Under the pieces are notes generated by a model. That model was not told the DNA's origin. It did not search any database and was given only the letters and a program-made list of their open reading frames with translations. From assembly GCF_002082015.1 (NCBI RefSeq), contig NZ_CP015109.1, forward strand, positions 582,134 to 646,133: a stretch of DNA of 64,000 nucleotides, read 5' to 3'. This DNA is from Sporosarcina ureae. Its GTDB lineage: Bacteria > Bacillota > Bacilli > Bacillales_A > Planococcaceae. Shown in pieces: positions 38,522-48,250 of the stretch. Within the stretch, counting starts at the first letter, position 1. Each line of letters opens with the position of its first letter. A program made the translations under genes and the position numbers.

Positions 38522-39463
38522 TTAATAGTTTCTGCAAAGTTCTTGCAGTTTGACGATGATTTCATCTACTTCTGTCCATGAATATGCGGAAGCGCCCGAG
38601 GCTAATGGATGACCGCCACCATTGTGCTGCATCGCTAATGTATTGATCACAGGACCTTTCGAACGTAGGCGTACACGGATTTGATTGTGCTCTTCTATAA
38701 AGATACTCCACGCACAAATTCCTTTCACCTCTCCAAGTGACCCAACTAGTTGGGACGTCTCGGATACTGAGACATCGAATTTCTCCAAAATATCTTGAGT
38801 TAATTTAATATACGCTGCACCATTTTCATCGATCGTAAAGTTTTGGTAAATATATCCTTGCAAATGTAGAATTTTTCGATCCATTTCATACATTCCCGCG
38901 AACAATTTCGTCCGATCGAATGGTTGCTTGATCAATGAGCTGGCTACTTCAAATGTCTTTTCAGTTGTGCTTGGAAACATGAAACGACCTGTATCTCCTA
39001 CAATTCCTGCGAATAAAAAGCGTGCAGCTTCCGGAGTTATTTCCCAACCGTATGACGCGTGACCTTCTTCATATATCGTATAGATCATTTCGGAGCAAGA
39101 ACTCGCGTCTGTATTCACCCATCGCGCATCCCCGTATGGATCTTCGTTAGGATGATGATCGATTTTCAATAAAAAAGCTCCTTTATCGTAAAACGAACCA
39201 TCAATGCGAGCTGTATTTGCTGTATCGGTCACGATGACAAGCGCATCTTCATAATCTGATTCGGTCACTGTATTCGGTTCCCCTAAATAACTTAGCAGTT
39301 CATCGTGCATCCCGGCTGCCAGTACATGCTTTTGTGGATAGTTTTTTTCAATCAGTGCTTTCAACCCCATTTGTGATCCATATGCATCTGGATCCGGTCG
39401 GACGTGACGTTGGATAATAATTTTGTCGTATTTTTCAATTGTGTCAATGATTTGTCGTTTCAT
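38522..39463 (-). CDS. nrnA: Oligoribonuclease/pAp phosphatase NrnA
   Basis: A 313-residue DHH/DHHA1 phosphoesterase that degrades nanoRNA oligonucleotides and dephosphorylates 3'-phosphoadenosine 5'-phosphate. Motifs: HVRPDPDAYGSQMGL, IVTDTANTARID, the DHH motif in KIDHHPNEDPYG and the DHHA1 glycine motif NGGGHPLASGA. The ATG at 39463 is chosen for GGGGGA six bases upstream; length equals B. subtilis NrnA (YtqI). It precedes dnaE by 19 bp, as in other Bacillales. Confidence 0.95.
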   Translation of the reverse strand: MKRQIIDTIEKYDKIIIQRHVRPDPDAYGSQMGLKALIEKNYPQKHVLAAGMHDELLSYLGEPNTVTESDYEDALVIVTDTANTARIDGSFYDKGAFLLKIDHHPNEDPYGDARWVNTDASSCSEMIYTIYEEGHASYGWEITPEAARFLFAGIVGDTGRFMFPSTTEKTFEVASSLIKQPFDRTKLFAGMYEMDRKILHLQGYIYQNFTIDENGAAYIKLTQDILEKFDVSVSETSQLVGSLGEVKGICAWSIFIEEHNQIRVRLRSKGPVINTLAMQHNGGGHPLASGASAYSWTEVDEIIVKLQELCRNY

Positions 39464-39578
39464 GTATATTCCCCCAGGTTTCTGTACAAGTATTCGCATT
39501 TCCCATTAAAAGCCGCTACAATATATAGTGAACCTCATCACATAGCAGGTTATTTTGTATATAATGGAGGCTTTTTTG

Positions 39579-39908
39579 ATGGAAATGGTTAACTTTCTTT
39601 TGGTTTTTGGTATCGTCGCTTCCGGCGTATTCTATTTTGTTTTCAAAACACGACAATTTCGCACAAGCCATATGTTTCCCATTCGTAAAAAGATGTATGC
39701 AAGTTTGGCAGGCACAGCACTTGGCGCTCTATTGATTTTCTTCGGAATCAATCAACTGCTCATCTTTGATGGCGCGTTAACATATATCGTGTCAGCTATA
39801 TTTATTTTATTTGGCGGATACGTTGCCATATTTAACTTTAACGCGCAGAAACATTATAAGCAGTTTGTCGCTGAGGAACGTGAACTAAACAAAGCTGATG
39901 TCAATTGA
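39579..39908 (+). CDS. ytpI: YtpI-like membrane protein
   Basis: A 109-residue protein with three hydrophobic helices (about residues 3-20, 38-58, 64-84) and a polar C-terminus (KHYKQFVAEERELNKAD). Sequence and place next to nrnA and ytoI match YtpI, a conserved Bacillales membrane protein of unknown function. The start at 39579 follows GGAGG by eight bases. Transcribed convergently with ytoI; only 11 bp separate the stop codons. Confidence 0.85.
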   Translation: MEMVNFLLVFGIVASGVFYFVFKTRQFRTSHMFPIRKKMYASLAGTALGALLIFFGINQLLIFDGALTYIVSAIFILFGGYVAIFNFNAQKHYKQFVAEERELNKADVN

Positions 39909-39919
39909 CATCAGTTTTT

Positions 39920-41227
39920 TTATTTCTCAAAAAGTTGGAATGTTCCCATGGCTTTCGCTACCATATCGTCGTTTGATGTCAATTGGATTTCCAGCTTGAT
40001 GGATCGGCGACTCATGTGAATGATCTTTGATTCTACTGTGACTGACGCGCCAAGCTGCACTTGTTTGATGAAATAAATCGTCACGTTCTCTGGCATACTT
40101 TCGCCTCGTTTTTGAAGCTTGATCATACGACTTCCTGCTTCTGTCAGAATCGTTAGCATGGCTCCGTAAGACAATGAACCGAATTGATTGGTCATTTGTG
40201 GGACAACGGAGAATTCGATTTTTTCAGGTGAATTTGTAATAGCTTTCATTTGGTTCTTGACGATGTCATCAATGGTTTCTCCTTGTTGCGGTTGACGTTG
40301 CGTCATTTGCAATGCTTTTAGGACATCTTGGCGACTGATGATCCCTTCAAGAATTCCAGCTTCATTCACGACAGGCATTAAATCAATACCTTCCCAAATC
40401 ATGCTGTGCCCTGCTGATGCCACACTCATTTTTCCGTTTACCGTGATCGGTCCAGGCGTCATGACTTTCCCGACAGTGTGTACGTCTGGATTGCTGACAA
40501 CATCGCGGGATGTGATAATCCCTACTAACGTGCCGTCAGATTTCACCACAGGATAGGCTGAGTGAGATGTTTGGTGATTCACTTCGTAAAATTGATCGAC
40601 GGAGTCTTCAGGAGATAATGTCACTGCTCTTGCCAATGGCGTCAAAATATCCTCTACTAATAGAATCTCTTTTTCAATCAACTGATCATAAATCGCTCGG
40701 TTCAACATAGTTGCCACTGTGAACGTATCATAACTCGTTGAAATAACAGGCAAGTTCATCTCGTCTGCCAGCCGCTTCACTTCATCGGTTGCATCGAAGC
40801 CACCCGTCACGAGGACAGCAGCCCCCGCTTTAATCGCAATTTCATGTGCTTTTAAACGATTTCCTACGATTAACAGACTGCCCGCATCGATATACCGGAT
40901 CATATCCTCCAGTTGCATGGCCCCGACTACAAATTTCGTTAATGTTTTATGTAAGCCATCACGACCACCTAGCACGACACCGTCTACAATGTTAATGACT
41001 TCTGCGAATGTCAATCGCTCAATATTTTCTTTTTTCTTTTTTTCGATTCGAATTGTACCTACACGTTCAATAGTATTCACCAATTTTTGATTTTCCGCTT
41101 CTTTTATTGCGCGGTAAGCAGTTCCGTCACTGACTTCTAATGCTTTCGCAACTTGGCGGACAGAGATCTTTTCTCCTACGGCCAAGCTTTCGATATAGCG
41201 CAAAATCTGCTCGTGTTTAGTTGACAT
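39920..41227 (-). CDS. ytoI: YtoI-type regulator: HTH, DRTGG, CBS pair and hotdog domain
   Basis: A 435-residue multidomain protein. Order: N-terminal winged helix (1-60, KISVRQVAKALEVSDGTAYRAIKEAE), DRTGG domain (~80-185), two CBS domains (~195-310: DSVDQFYEV..., MTPGPITVNGKMSVASAGHSMIWEGIDLMPVV) and a hotdog thioesterase-like domain (~325-430). CBS pairs bind adenosyl nucleotides, so it is probably a nucleotide- or acyl-thioester-responsive regulator; its targets are unknown. ATG at 41227 with AAAGGTGA upstream, giving the B. subtilis YtoI length. Confidence 0.9.
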   Translation of the reverse strand: MSTKHEQILRYIESLAVGEKISVRQVAKALEVSDGTAYRAIKEAENQKLVNTIERVGTIRIEKKKKENIERLTFAEVINIVDGVVLGGRDGLHKTLTKFVVGAMQLEDMIRYIDAGSLLIVGNRLKAHEIAIKAGAAVLVTGGFDATDEVKRLADEMNLPVISTSYDTFTVATMLNRAIYDQLIEKEILLVEDILTPLARAVTLSPEDSVDQFYEVNHQTSHSAYPVVKSDGTLVGIITSRDVVSNPDVHTVGKVMTPGPITVNGKMSVASAGHSMIWEGIDLMPVVNEAGILEGIISRQDVLKALQMTQRQPQQGETIDDIVKNQMKAITNSPEKIEFSVVPQMTNQFGSLSYGAMLTILTEAGSRMIKLQKRGESMPENVTIYFIKQVQLGASVTVESKIIHMSRRSIKLEIQLTSNDDMVAKAMGTFQLFEK

Positions 41228-41293
41228 GATTTCACCTTTTTCTTCGACCTGATTTAAGGTTTCAGCTTTTTGATAATCATACCATAAAACCAA

Positions 41294-41335
41294 CAAAAAA
41301 ACGGTCTAAGACGTGAACAATACGCCCTAGACCGT
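41294..41335 (-). terminator. Terminator after ytkL
   Basis: Stem ACGGTCTAAGACGT (41301-41314) with ACGCCCTAGACCGT (41322-41335), followed on the minus strand by seven T residues. Confidence 0.85.
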
Positions 41336-41353
41336 GATTATTTGATTTATCGT

Positions 41354-42031
41354 TTACAAGTCAATCGATTCCCCTGGTTCCATTATTTTCACTTCATGAT
41401 TTTTCACAAGTGACCTGAAGTCTTCAGGATCCAATTCGATTGGTGGGAATGTATTGAAGTGGATAGGAACGGTGAGCTTTGGTTTCAACAATTCGACTGC
41501 TTTTGCGGCATCTTTAGGACCCATCGTGAAATTATCGCCAATCGGCAAGAACGCTACATCAATACCTTCTTCCCCATATAGTTTCATATCACTAAATAGC
41601 GAAGTATCTCCTGCGTGATAAATTACTTGATCTTCGATAGTCAATAGTAAACCCGCGGGCATACCGGTGTAAATGATTTCATTATCTTCCGTTGTATAAG
41701 AAGAACTATGGAATGCTTGTGTATATTTTACGGTACCGAAATCAAATTCTTTGGCTCCGCCAATGTTCATTCCATGTGTATTCAAGCCTTGGAATCCAAG
41801 GTATACAGCCAATTCATTAGGGGCTACGACTAGAATATCTTCTCTTTTCGCAATTTCCATTGTATCGCCTACATGGTCATTATGTCCATGTGTCAGCAAT
41901 ATCACGTCTGGCTTTTCCTCTTCCGCTTTTAGATCCGTTAATTTATTACCTGTAATGAAAGGATCGATTAAAATCGTCTTTCCATTCGTCTCAATTTTCA
42001 CGATCGAATGACCATGGTATGAAATCTTCAC
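41354..42031 (-). CDS. ytkL: UPF0173 metal-dependent hydrolase YtkL
   Basis: A 225-residue metallo-beta-lactamase-fold hydrolase. Metal-binding HGHNDHVG lies at about residues 48-55, with further ligands in YHAGDTSLF and the terminal PIHFNTF histidine. The physiological substrate is unknown. The start is set at GTG 42031 ([13 protein letters not shown]), because it matches the family start and has GGAG ten bases upstream; an ATG six codons earlier is possible. Length matches the family (~225). Confidence 0.92.
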   Translation of the reverse strand: MKISYHGHSIVKIETNGKTILIDPFITGNKLTDLKAEEEKPDVILLTHGHNDHVGDTMEIAKREDILVVAPNELAVYLGFQGLNTHGMNIGGAKEFDFGTVKYTQAFHSSSYTTEDNEIIYTGMPAGLLLTIEDQVIYHAGDTSLFSDMKLYGEEGIDVAFLPIGDNFTMGPKDAAKAVELLKPKLTVPIHFNTFPPIELDPEDFRSLVKNHEVKIMEPGESIDL

Positions 42032-42138
42032 AACGATCACACTCCTCATTTTAATTACTTACTCTCTCTTATACCTTCTACATAAAAGCGTAAAACCCTC
42101 TTATTTGTTATACTATTTAAAATAGAGGAGGTAATATT

Positions 42139-43236
42139 TTGACGAACATTCAAAAAGTACAAGATTTCTTAGAGAAACATGACGTAGATGCAGCACTCAT
42201 AACAAATCCGGATAATGTGTTTTATCTGACTAATTTTCGTAGCGATCCCCATGAGCGGCTATTAGGTGTAGTTATTTTCAAAGAAGCGGATCCATTTGTG
42301 ATTTGTCCTGCTATGGAAGTGCCAGATGTGAAAGCAATCGGTTGGAAATTTGACGTAATTGGATATAAAGATACAGATAATGCATTCGAGTTTTTAGATC
42401 AAGCCATCACGGAACGGATCTCTACATTCTCATTACTCGCAATCGAAAAAGAACATGTAACTGTGGATCGATTCGAAATTTTGCAAGAGCGTTTCCCTGC
42501 CTTACAATTCGCCAAGCTGGATAATGAACTAGCTAAAAATCGTCTGATCAAAAATGAGACAGAACTCCAGCACTTACGCAAAGCAGCTGAATTGGCTGAT
42601 TATGCAATCGAAGTAGGTTGCAATGAAATCGCTGAAGGTAAAACGGAGTTGGAAATAGTCCAAGCTGTAGAACAAGCTGTGAAACGAAAAGGCGCAGAGA
42701 AAATGTCGTTTGATACTATTATCGTTTCGGGTACAAAGACCGCCTCACCTCATGGTATACCAGGGGAGAAAAAAATCGAAAAAGGGGATTTCATCTTATT
42801 TGATCTGGGCGTCGTGTATAAAGGATATTGCTCAGACATCACGCGAACGATTGCGTTTGGTGAGCCGACAGAAGAAAAGCGTAAAATTTATGAGACCGTC
42901 AAAAAGGCACAGCAAGCAGCAATCGACGTAGTACGCCCTGGCACATTAGCTCTGGAGGTAGATCATACCGCACGGTCGATTATTGAAGAAGCAGGATATG
43001 GCGAGTTATTCCCGCATCGTATTGGGCACGGTCTTGGTATTTCCGTTCATGAGTTCCCTTCTTTGACAGGAACAAATGATATGCCGCTTCAAGAAGGCAT
43101 GGTGTTCACAATCGAGCCAGGTATTTATGATCCGACTGTAACAGGAGTGCGTATTGAAGATGATTTGTATGTAACGAAAGATGGCGTCGAGGTATTGACG
43201 AAGTTCCCTAAAGAGTTGAAGGTTATTGGAGATTAA
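42139..43236 (+). CDS. M24 family Xaa-Pro peptidase
   Basis: A 365-residue creatinase/aminopeptidase-fold metalloenzyme, Xaa-Pro dipeptidase or aminopeptidase, releasing residues ahead of proline. An N-terminal creatinase-like domain (1-125) is followed by the pita-bread domain with both metal aspartates (FDLGVVYKGYCSDITRT), the histidine in HRIGHGLGISVHE and glutamates in FTIEPGIY and GVRIEDD. It starts with TTG behind GGAGG at seven bases; no in-frame ATG is near. It resembles YqhT/YkvY-type enzymes, but which is unclear. Divergent from ytkL, followed by its own terminator. Confidence 0.9.
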   Translation: MTNIQKVQDFLEKHDVDAALITNPDNVFYLTNFRSDPHERLLGVVIFKEADPFVICPAMEVPDVKAIGWKFDVIGYKDTDNAFEFLDQAITERISTFSLLAIEKEHVTVDRFEILQERFPALQFAKLDNELAKNRLIKNETELQHLRKAAELADYAIEVGCNEIAEGKTELEIVQAVEQAVKRKGAEKMSFDTIIVSGTKTASPHGIPGEKKIEKGDFILFDLGVVYKGYCSDITRTIAFGEPTEEKRKIYETVKKAQQAAIDVVRPGTLALEVDHTARSIIEEAGYGELFPHRIGHGLGISVHEFPSLTGTNDMPLQEGMVFTIEPGIYDPTVTGVRIEDDLYVTKDGVEVLTKFPKELKVIGD

Positions 43237-43247
43237 AAAGTAATATA

Positions 43248-43292
43248 GGAAAAAACTGAAGACAGACTCCATTTCAGGAGTTTGTCTTCAGT
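43248..43292 (-). terminator. Terminator of ald (minus strand)
   Basis: Stem of about 16 bp (43254-43270 with 43277-43292) followed on the minus strand by TTTTTT. Confidence 0.8.
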
Positions 43293-43295
43293 CTA

Positions 43296-43324
43296 GGGCC
43301 GCTATTTTATGTAGTGGTCTTTTT
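43296..43324 (+). terminator. Terminator of the M24 peptidase gene (plus strand)
   Basis: Stem GGCCGCTA with TAGTGGTC (two G-U pairs), followed on the plus strand by five T residues. It lies back to back with the ald terminator. Confidence 0.7.
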
Positions 43325-43333
43325 GTATTTGGA

Positions 43334-44455
43334 TTAAATCGTCTCTAGTACCTGTTCCACGTCAACATGAGTTAGTTCCTGTGCTTCTGCTACTGCTTTG
43401 TACGTAATATGTCCAGCTAGTGTGTTGATACCTTTGCGTAGTACTTCGTTGTCTGTACATGCTTTTTTCACGCCTTTGTTCGCGATTTGAAGAGCGTATG
43501 GAATCGTCACGTTTGTCAGTGCCATTGTGGATGTTTGTGGAACTGCACCCGGCATGTTCGCTACTGCGTAGTGAATGACACCATGTTTGGTGTAAGTTGG
43601 ATCATCGTGTGTAGTGACGCGGTCAGACGTTTCGAAAATTCCGCCTTGGTCAATTGCGATGTCAATGACTACAGAGCCAGGGCTCATAGACTTCACCATT
43701 TCTTCTGTTACGAGAGTTGGCGCTTTTGCACCTGGAATTAGAACGCAACCGATCACCAAGTCCGCATCTTTCACTGCTTTAGCAATATTAAATGGATTGG
43801 ATACCAATGTTTGAATATGCTCTCCGAAGATCTCGTCAAGCTGACGTACACGCTCTACTGATAGATCTAAAATCGTTACATGTGCGCCGATTCCGATTGC
43901 CACACGCGCAGCATTTGTACCGGCTTGTCCGCCACCAATAATTGTGATTTTCCCACGTGACACACCTGGTACCCCAGCGAGCAAAATCCCTTTGCCGCCT
44001 TTCGTCTTTTCTAAGTACTGTGCACCGATTTGCGTTGCCATACGGCCTGCCACTTCACTCATTGGTGCTAGCAGAGGTAATCCACCACTAGGTAATTGAA
44101 CCGTTTCATACGCAATTGCTGTTACTTTTTTGTCGAGTAATGCTTGTGTTAATTTCAATTCTGGTGCTAAGTGAAGATACGCAAATAAGATTAATCCTTC
44201 ACGGAAATACTGATATTCTGATTCTGCAGGTTCTTTAACTTTCAAGACCATATCCGCTTCCCATACTTCAGCGGCCGAGTCCACGATGATCGCACCTGCT
44301 GCTTTATATTCTTCATCTTGAAAGCTCGAACCGATTCCAGCACCTTTTTCAATTAATACTTCATGACCAGCTGTTAGTAGAGTTAGAACACTTGCAGGGG
44401 CTATTGCCACTCGGTTTTCATTATTTTTAATCTCTTTTGGAACACCTATACGCAT
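43334..44455 (-). CDS. ald: Alanine dehydrogenase
   Basis: A 373-residue NAD-dependent alanine dehydrogenase interconverting L-alanine and pyruvate plus ammonia; in spore formers it supports sporulation and growth on alanine. Motifs: [25 protein letters not shown] with the substrate lysine, the catalytic HLAPE histidine and the NAD-binding [17 protein letters not shown]. The ATG at 44455 has GGAGG seven bases upstream and gives the family length. Monocistronic. Confidence 0.97.
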   Translation of the reverse strand: MRIGVPKEIKNNENRVAIAPASVLTLLTAGHEVLIEKGAGIGSSFQDEEYKAAGAIIVDSAAEVWEADMVLKVKEPAESEYQYFREGLILFAYLHLAPELKLTQALLDKKVTAIAYETVQLPSGGLPLLAPMSEVAGRMATQIGAQYLEKTKGGKGILLAGVPGVSRGKITIIGGGQAGTNAARVAIGIGAHVTILDLSVERVRQLDEIFGEHIQTLVSNPFNIAKAVKDADLVIGCVLIPGAKAPTLVTEEMVKSMSPGSVVIDIAIDQGGIFETSDRVTTHDDPTYTKHGVIHYAVANMPGAVPQTSTMALTNVTIPYALQIANKGVKKACTDNEVLRKGINTLAGHITYKAVAEAQELTHVDVEQVLETI

Positions 44456-44698
44456 GCAAAATCCTCCTAGAATGGTAATTTCTTTAAATTCCTTTTTCAT
44501 CATCTCACTGTCGATTCATGACTATTTAATCTTATCAGAAAATAGATAGCTTTACCTCTTTTTTTTCAACGTTTTTCCATACAATCTTCAGTTTCTAGAT
44601 TTAAATAAAATCTTTCGACAAAAAAAGAAGGACTCTCATAATTTGTATAGAATAAGAATAGTGTAGAGAGTATTTAAATTTAGGGATGGAGTGATAAC

Positions 44699-45154
44699 AT
44701 GGCACTTACTTACAAAGATATTATCGTAGCCGTAGATGGTTCAGATGAGGCAAAATGGGCATTCAAAAAAGCAATCGCAATTGCCGATCGTAACGATGCA
44801 ACTCTTCACTTGATTAATATTATTGATACGCGTTCTTACGCAGCTGTTGAAGCGTACGATCGTTCAATTGCAGAGCGCGCACAGAAATACGCTGAAGAAT
44901 TGTTAACTGACTACCGCAATGAGGCGGTTGCAGCAGGCGTAGCAAATGTTGAGATTCACGTAGAATATGGCTCTCCTAAGACGTTGATTCCACGTGACAT
45001 CGCGAAGAAACTTCAAGCAGATTTAATTATTTGTGGTGCTACAGGTCTAAACCGTGTAGAACGTTTTTTAATCGGAAGTGTTTCCGAGAATATCGTTCGT
45101 TCTGCGAAGTGTGATGTACTGGTTGTACGTACACCGGAACATCTACAAGGCTAA
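44699..45154 (+). CDS. Universal stress protein (UspA family)
   Basis: A 151-residue Usp fold. The nucleotide-binding motif G-2x-G-9x-GS is intact (GATGLNRVERFLIGS near residues 118-132) after a starting IIVAVDGSDEAKWAF strand, so it should bind ATP. Role is stress-related; no specific target is known. ATG with a GGGATGGAG site upstream. No sigma-B-type promoter was found ahead of it. It is divergent from ald and ends in its own terminator. Confidence 0.93.
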   Translation: MALTYKDIIVAVDGSDEAKWAFKKAIAIADRNDATLHLINIIDTRSYAAVEAYDRSIAERAQKYAEELLTDYRNEAVAAGVANVEIHVEYGSPKTLIPRDIAKKLQADLIICGATGLNRVERFLIGSVSENIVRSAKCDVLVVRTPEHLQG

Positions 45155-45166
45155 TAAGTAATTACA

Positions 45167-45212
45167 GACTGTCCAAGAAGTCGTTTATTCGATTTCTTGT
45201 AGCAGTTTTTTT
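45167..45212 (+). terminator. Terminator after the usp gene
   Basis: An imperfect 14-15 bp stem (45168-45183 with 45190-45205) followed by seven T residues on the plus strand. Confidence 0.75.
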
Positions 45213-45328
45213 GCGTATAAAGCCAGGGTGTAGGCACCGCTTACGTCTCATATGACAGTAACGTGTAAAGCTTTCAAACGAATGCAACAGGAAGCGGTAG
45301 TGATGCGTTCTACTGCTTTGACGATCTC

Positions 45329-45370
45329 GCAAAAAGTCCCGACTGTCAGTTTTTTGACGGTCGGGACTTT
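45329..45370 (-). terminator. Terminator after ackA
   Basis: Stem AAAGTCCCGACTGTCA (about 45333-45348) with TGACGGTCGGGACTTT (45355-45370), one mismatch, followed by five T residues on the minus strand. Confidence 0.85.
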
Positions 45371-45377
45371 GTTTTAT

Positions 45378-46604
45378 TTATTCAGCCGCTACTGTTTCTG
45401 CTTCTTCTGGAACTGGAATTCCAGCGATGCGCACAGTGTCGCGAGCTAGCATGATTTCTTCATTTGTTGGGATAATCAATACTTTGACTGGTGAATGCGG
45501 GAAGCTGATGTATGCTTCTTCACCGCGAATATTATTTAGGCTTGGATCGAAGTAGACTCCCATGAATTCTAAACCGTTCATTACTTTTTGACGAACGATT
45601 GCACTGTTCTCGCCAATTCCTGCTGTGAAGATGATGGCATCCACTCCGCCCATCCCGGCGGCGTATTGCCCGATATGCTGGTGGATACGATCCGTAAAGA
45701 CATCTAGAGCCAATTGCGCACGGTGGTTGCATTGTTCTGCAGCTTCCGTAATATCGCGCAAGTCACTTGAAAATCCACTGATTCCAAGTAGTCCTGATTT
45801 TTTATTCAATACGTTGACTACTTCTTCAGCTGACTCGCCCGTACGCTCCATCATATATGGAATGAGGGCTGGATCAATATTTCCTGAACGTGTCCCCATG
45901 ATCACGCCTGCTAATGGAGTGAAGCCCATGGACGTGTCTACTGACTTACCGCCTTTAACAGCTGCAATACTCGCACCATTACCTAAGTGGCATGAGATTA
46001 AACGAGTATCCTCAAGAGGTCTGTTCAAGATCTTGGCAGCGCGTTCCGTTACGTATTTATGGCTCGTCCCATGGAAACCGTATTTGCGAATTCCGTATTT
46101 TTCATAGTACTCATATGGCAACGCATACAAAAATGCTTTTTCAGGCATGGTCTGATGGAATGCTGTATCAAATATGGCAACTGCAGGTGTATTTGGCAGC
46201 GCTTTCTGAAACGCTTTAATTCCTACAATATTCGCTGGATTATGCAGTGGCGCGAAGCCTGAAATCTCTTCTAGTTTTTCAATTACTTCATCCGTAATTA
46301 ATACTGAGTCACTGTATAGCTCTCCCCCATGAACTACGCGGTGACCGAGTCCATCAATCTCATCGTAAGACGAAACGACCCCTTCACTAAGTAGATGTTC
46401 TAACAGCATATCAACAGCCATTAAATGATCTGTTATATCTATCACTTTCTCGATTTTCTTTTCAGCAGTTGTCATAGTGAAAACGGAATTTTCTAAACCA
46501 ATGCGTTCGAATAACCCCTTGGTAATTTCTTCTTCGTTGGTCATTTCAATCAGTTGGAACTTCAAAGAAGAACTACCCGCATTTATTGACAAAATCTTCG
46601 GCAC
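45378..46604 (-). CDS. ackA: Acetate kinase
   Basis: A 408-residue acetate kinase producing ATP and acetate from acetyl phosphate in overflow metabolism. Signatures: [15 protein letters not shown] at the start, [20 protein letters not shown] with the catalytic aspartate, [17 protein letters not shown] and [24 protein letters not shown]. It carries a slightly long C-terminal tail ([11 protein letters not shown]). It is upstream-flanked by a strong promoter; ytxK follows on the upstream side with a terminator, so ackA is transcribed alone. Confidence 0.98.
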   Translation of the reverse strand: MPKILSINAGSSSLKFQLIEMTNEEEITKGLFERIGLENSVFTMTTAEKKIEKVIDITDHLMAVDMLLEHLLSEGVVSSYDEIDGLGHRVVHGGELYSDSVLITDEVIEKLEEISGFAPLHNPANIVGIKAFQKALPNTPAVAIFDTAFHQTMPEKAFLYALPYEYYEKYGIRKYGFHGTSHKYVTERAAKILNRPLEDTRLISCHLGNGASIAAVKGGKSVDTSMGFTPLAGVIMGTRSGNIDPALIPYMMERTGESAEEVVNVLNKKSGLLGISGFSSDLRDITEAAEQCNHRAQLALDVFTDRIHQHIGQYAAGMGGVDAIIFTAGIGENSAIVRQKVMNGLEFMGVYFDPSLNNIRGEEAYISFPHSPVKVLIIPTNEEIMLARDTVRIAGIPVPEEAETVAAE

Positions 46605-46650
46605 AAAAACCCACCCCTTAAAATAATTACGTCGTAGAACGTTTGAATTT

Positions 46651-46679
46651 ATTATAGTATCTAACTATTTTAAAAGCAA
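46651..46679 (-). promoter_or_regulatory. Sigma-A promoter of ackA
   Basis: TTGCTT (46674-46679) and perfect TATAAT (46651-46656) on the complement with 17-bp spacing, 47 bp ahead of the start codon. No convincing cre was found beside it. Confidence 0.8.
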
Positions 46680-46726
46680 TTGAATTCCTGCGATATGTGC
46701 TGCCTTTCGACGAATATGTACATGAA

Positions 46727-46762
46727 ATAAAAAAGAAGAGAAATGACTATTCGTCACTTCTC
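46727..46762 (-). terminator. Terminator overlapping the end of ytxK
   Basis: Stem GAGAAATGAC (46738-46747) with GTCACTTCTC (46753-46762), followed on the minus strand by TTCTTTTTTA. It includes the last codons of ytxK. Confidence 0.75.
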
Positions 46763-47668
46763 CCCTTCTTCCACCCACGCACTTAGTTTATCAAAAAACT
46801 TTTGCATAGCGGCTGCATTGCCGAGTTCAGGTATTTTCGCTAATAACACGTCTGGCAGAACAAAATTGTCGTTTGGTGGTTGTTGTAATAATAAAATACT
46901 TTTTGCAAAACGTTGATCTGCAAATAATGAAGAAGGCAACTCAAGCAAGCCTCTCAATAATTTATGTTCTTTTACAAAGTGTAAGATAGGTTCTGCACCT
47001 TCAGCAGTCAACAATCTAGAAGGCACGATGAATAATCCGTAGCCACCTGGCTTTACATAGCGCATGGATTGCTCAATATATAAATAATGAGAGAAGGCAT
47101 GGCCTTCAGGCGCCATCAATTCGTAATCCATAGCGACTTCATCGTCTGGATAATAGCCTACAGGTAAATCACTCACTACCGCATCCACTACATCAATAGG
47201 TAACGGCCGTAGCGCGTCTTGTAGATAAAATGATACCGGTAATTCTAATAAATTGGCTGTCGCAGCAGCGATTTGAATCAATACATCATCGATTTCAACT
47301 GCACTCGCCGAAGCAGAACCTTTATATTGATTCAATACTGTAAACAAAAGATTTCCCGTTCCTGCTGCCGGGTCTAATAACGTTACTGGTTGTGTTGAAT
47401 CCAATAATTTATTGACTAAATATCCTATCAAAAAGCCAATCGTATCAGGAGTCATTTGGTGATGAGCTTGCGTGGACTGCTTTAATCCTTTTAGTAAGGC
47501 TAGCTGAATTCCTTTACGAATTTCTTCTTTATCAGGATCTTGCAAGTCTACTGCCGACGGTTGATCTAGCCATTTTTCACTCGCCTCGAGCACAGCGTCC
47601 AAATACAACCCTTCAGTAGCCGACGCATGATTGTCGTAATACGTAAAAACTTTTTCTATAGTGTTCAT
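46754..47668 (-). CDS. ytxK: YtxK-type SAM-dependent methyltransferase
   Basis: A 304-residue class I methyltransferase related to N6-adenine DNA methylases. The SAM-binding motif is LLDPAAGTGNLLF (about residues 98-110). The catalytic NPPY motif of DNA methylases is replaced by SDLPVGYYP (about 166-174), a feature I associate with the YtxK family, so DNA methylation activity is doubtful. No restriction or specificity subunit is near. Position between ackA and tpx matches B. subtilis ytxK. ATG with GGAGG seven bases upstream. Confidence 0.9.
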   Translation of the reverse strand: MNTIEKVFTYYDNHASATEGLYLDAVLEASEKWLDQPSAVDLQDPDKEEIRKGIQLALLKGLKQSTQAHHQMTPDTIGFLIGYLVNKLLDSTQPVTLLDPAAGTGNLLFTVLNQYKGSASASAVEIDDVLIQIAAATANLLELPVSFYLQDALRPLPIDVVDAVVSDLPVGYYPDDEVAMDYELMAPEGHAFSHYLYIEQSMRYVKPGGYGLFIVPSRLLTAEGAEPILHFVKEHKLLRGLLELPSSLFADQRFAKSILLLQQPPNDNFVLPDVLLAKIPELGNAAAMQKFFDKLSAWVEEGEK

Positions 47669-47684
47669 GTAAATTCCTCCAAGA

Positions 47685-47716
47685 AGAAACCCACCTCTTT
47701 TTCAGGTGGGTTTTTA
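47685..47716 (-). terminator. Terminator after tpx
   Basis: Perfect 10-bp stem AAACCCACCT (47687-47696) with AGGTGGGTTT (47704-47713); T runs on both sides. It separates tpx from ytxK. Confidence 0.8.
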
Positions 47717-47718
47717 AA

Positions 47719-48222
47719 TTAATTCAGTTCTTTCACTGCTTTAATGGCTGCATCATAGTCGGGATGGTCAGTCGCTTCACTCACATACTCAACATACGCG
47801 ACTTGATCATCGCGATCGACCACAAAGATCGAACGAGTCAATAATCGTAATTCCTCAATCGCTGTACCGAATGCTTTACCAAATGAAAGATCACGATGAT
47901 CAGAGTACAAATGTAAGTTTTCCACATTCTCTTCCTCTTTCCAACGCCCTTGTGCAAATGGCAGATCGCAAGAAATCGTCATGACTTCTACGTCATCTCC
48001 AAGCGATGTTGCTTCGTCGTTGAAACGCTTCGTCTGAATGGAACATACACCTGTATCAACAGAAGGCACAACACTGATCAAACGCACCTTACCTTTTGAA
48101 TCATCCAGTGTCACAGGATTCAAATCATTCGCAAGCACAGTGAAGCTTGGTGCCTGATCTCCAACTTTCACTTCTGCACCTAACAGATGAATCGGTTGAT
48201 CTTTGAATGTAACTTGTACCAT
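47719..48222 (-). CDS. tpx: Thiol peroxidase Tpx, unusual cysteine pattern
   Basis: A 167-residue atypical 2-Cys peroxiredoxin reducing hydroperoxides with thioredoxin. Peroxidatic C60 is in VPSVDTGVCSIQTKRF. In usual Tpx the resolving cysteine is in ARWC/KRWC; here that position is lysine (GRWKEEE), and instead a cysteine appears at 85 in ISCDLPFA (normally ISADLPFA). Those are the only two cysteines, so C85 may replace the resolving residue, or the enzyme may work as a 1-Cys type. Otherwise the sequence is family-like. It is 28 bp after yteJ and monocistronic by terminators. Confidence 0.95.
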   Translation of the reverse strand: MVQVTFKDQPIHLLGAEVKVGDQAPSFTVLANDLNPVTLDDSKGKVRLISVVPSVDTGVCSIQTKRFNDEATSLGDDVEVMTISCDLPFAQGRWKEEENVENLHLYSDHRDLSFGKAFGTAIEELRLLTRSIFVVDRDDQVAYVEYVSEATDHPDYDAAIKAVKELN

Positions 48223-48250
48223 ACCTAACCACTCCTTTTAAACTAGTGTA

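Noticed and set aside
46754..47668. Restriction-modification methylase
   Set aside because: The SAM site is present, but NPPY is changed and there is no restriction or specificity gene; the YtxK family and synteny explain it.
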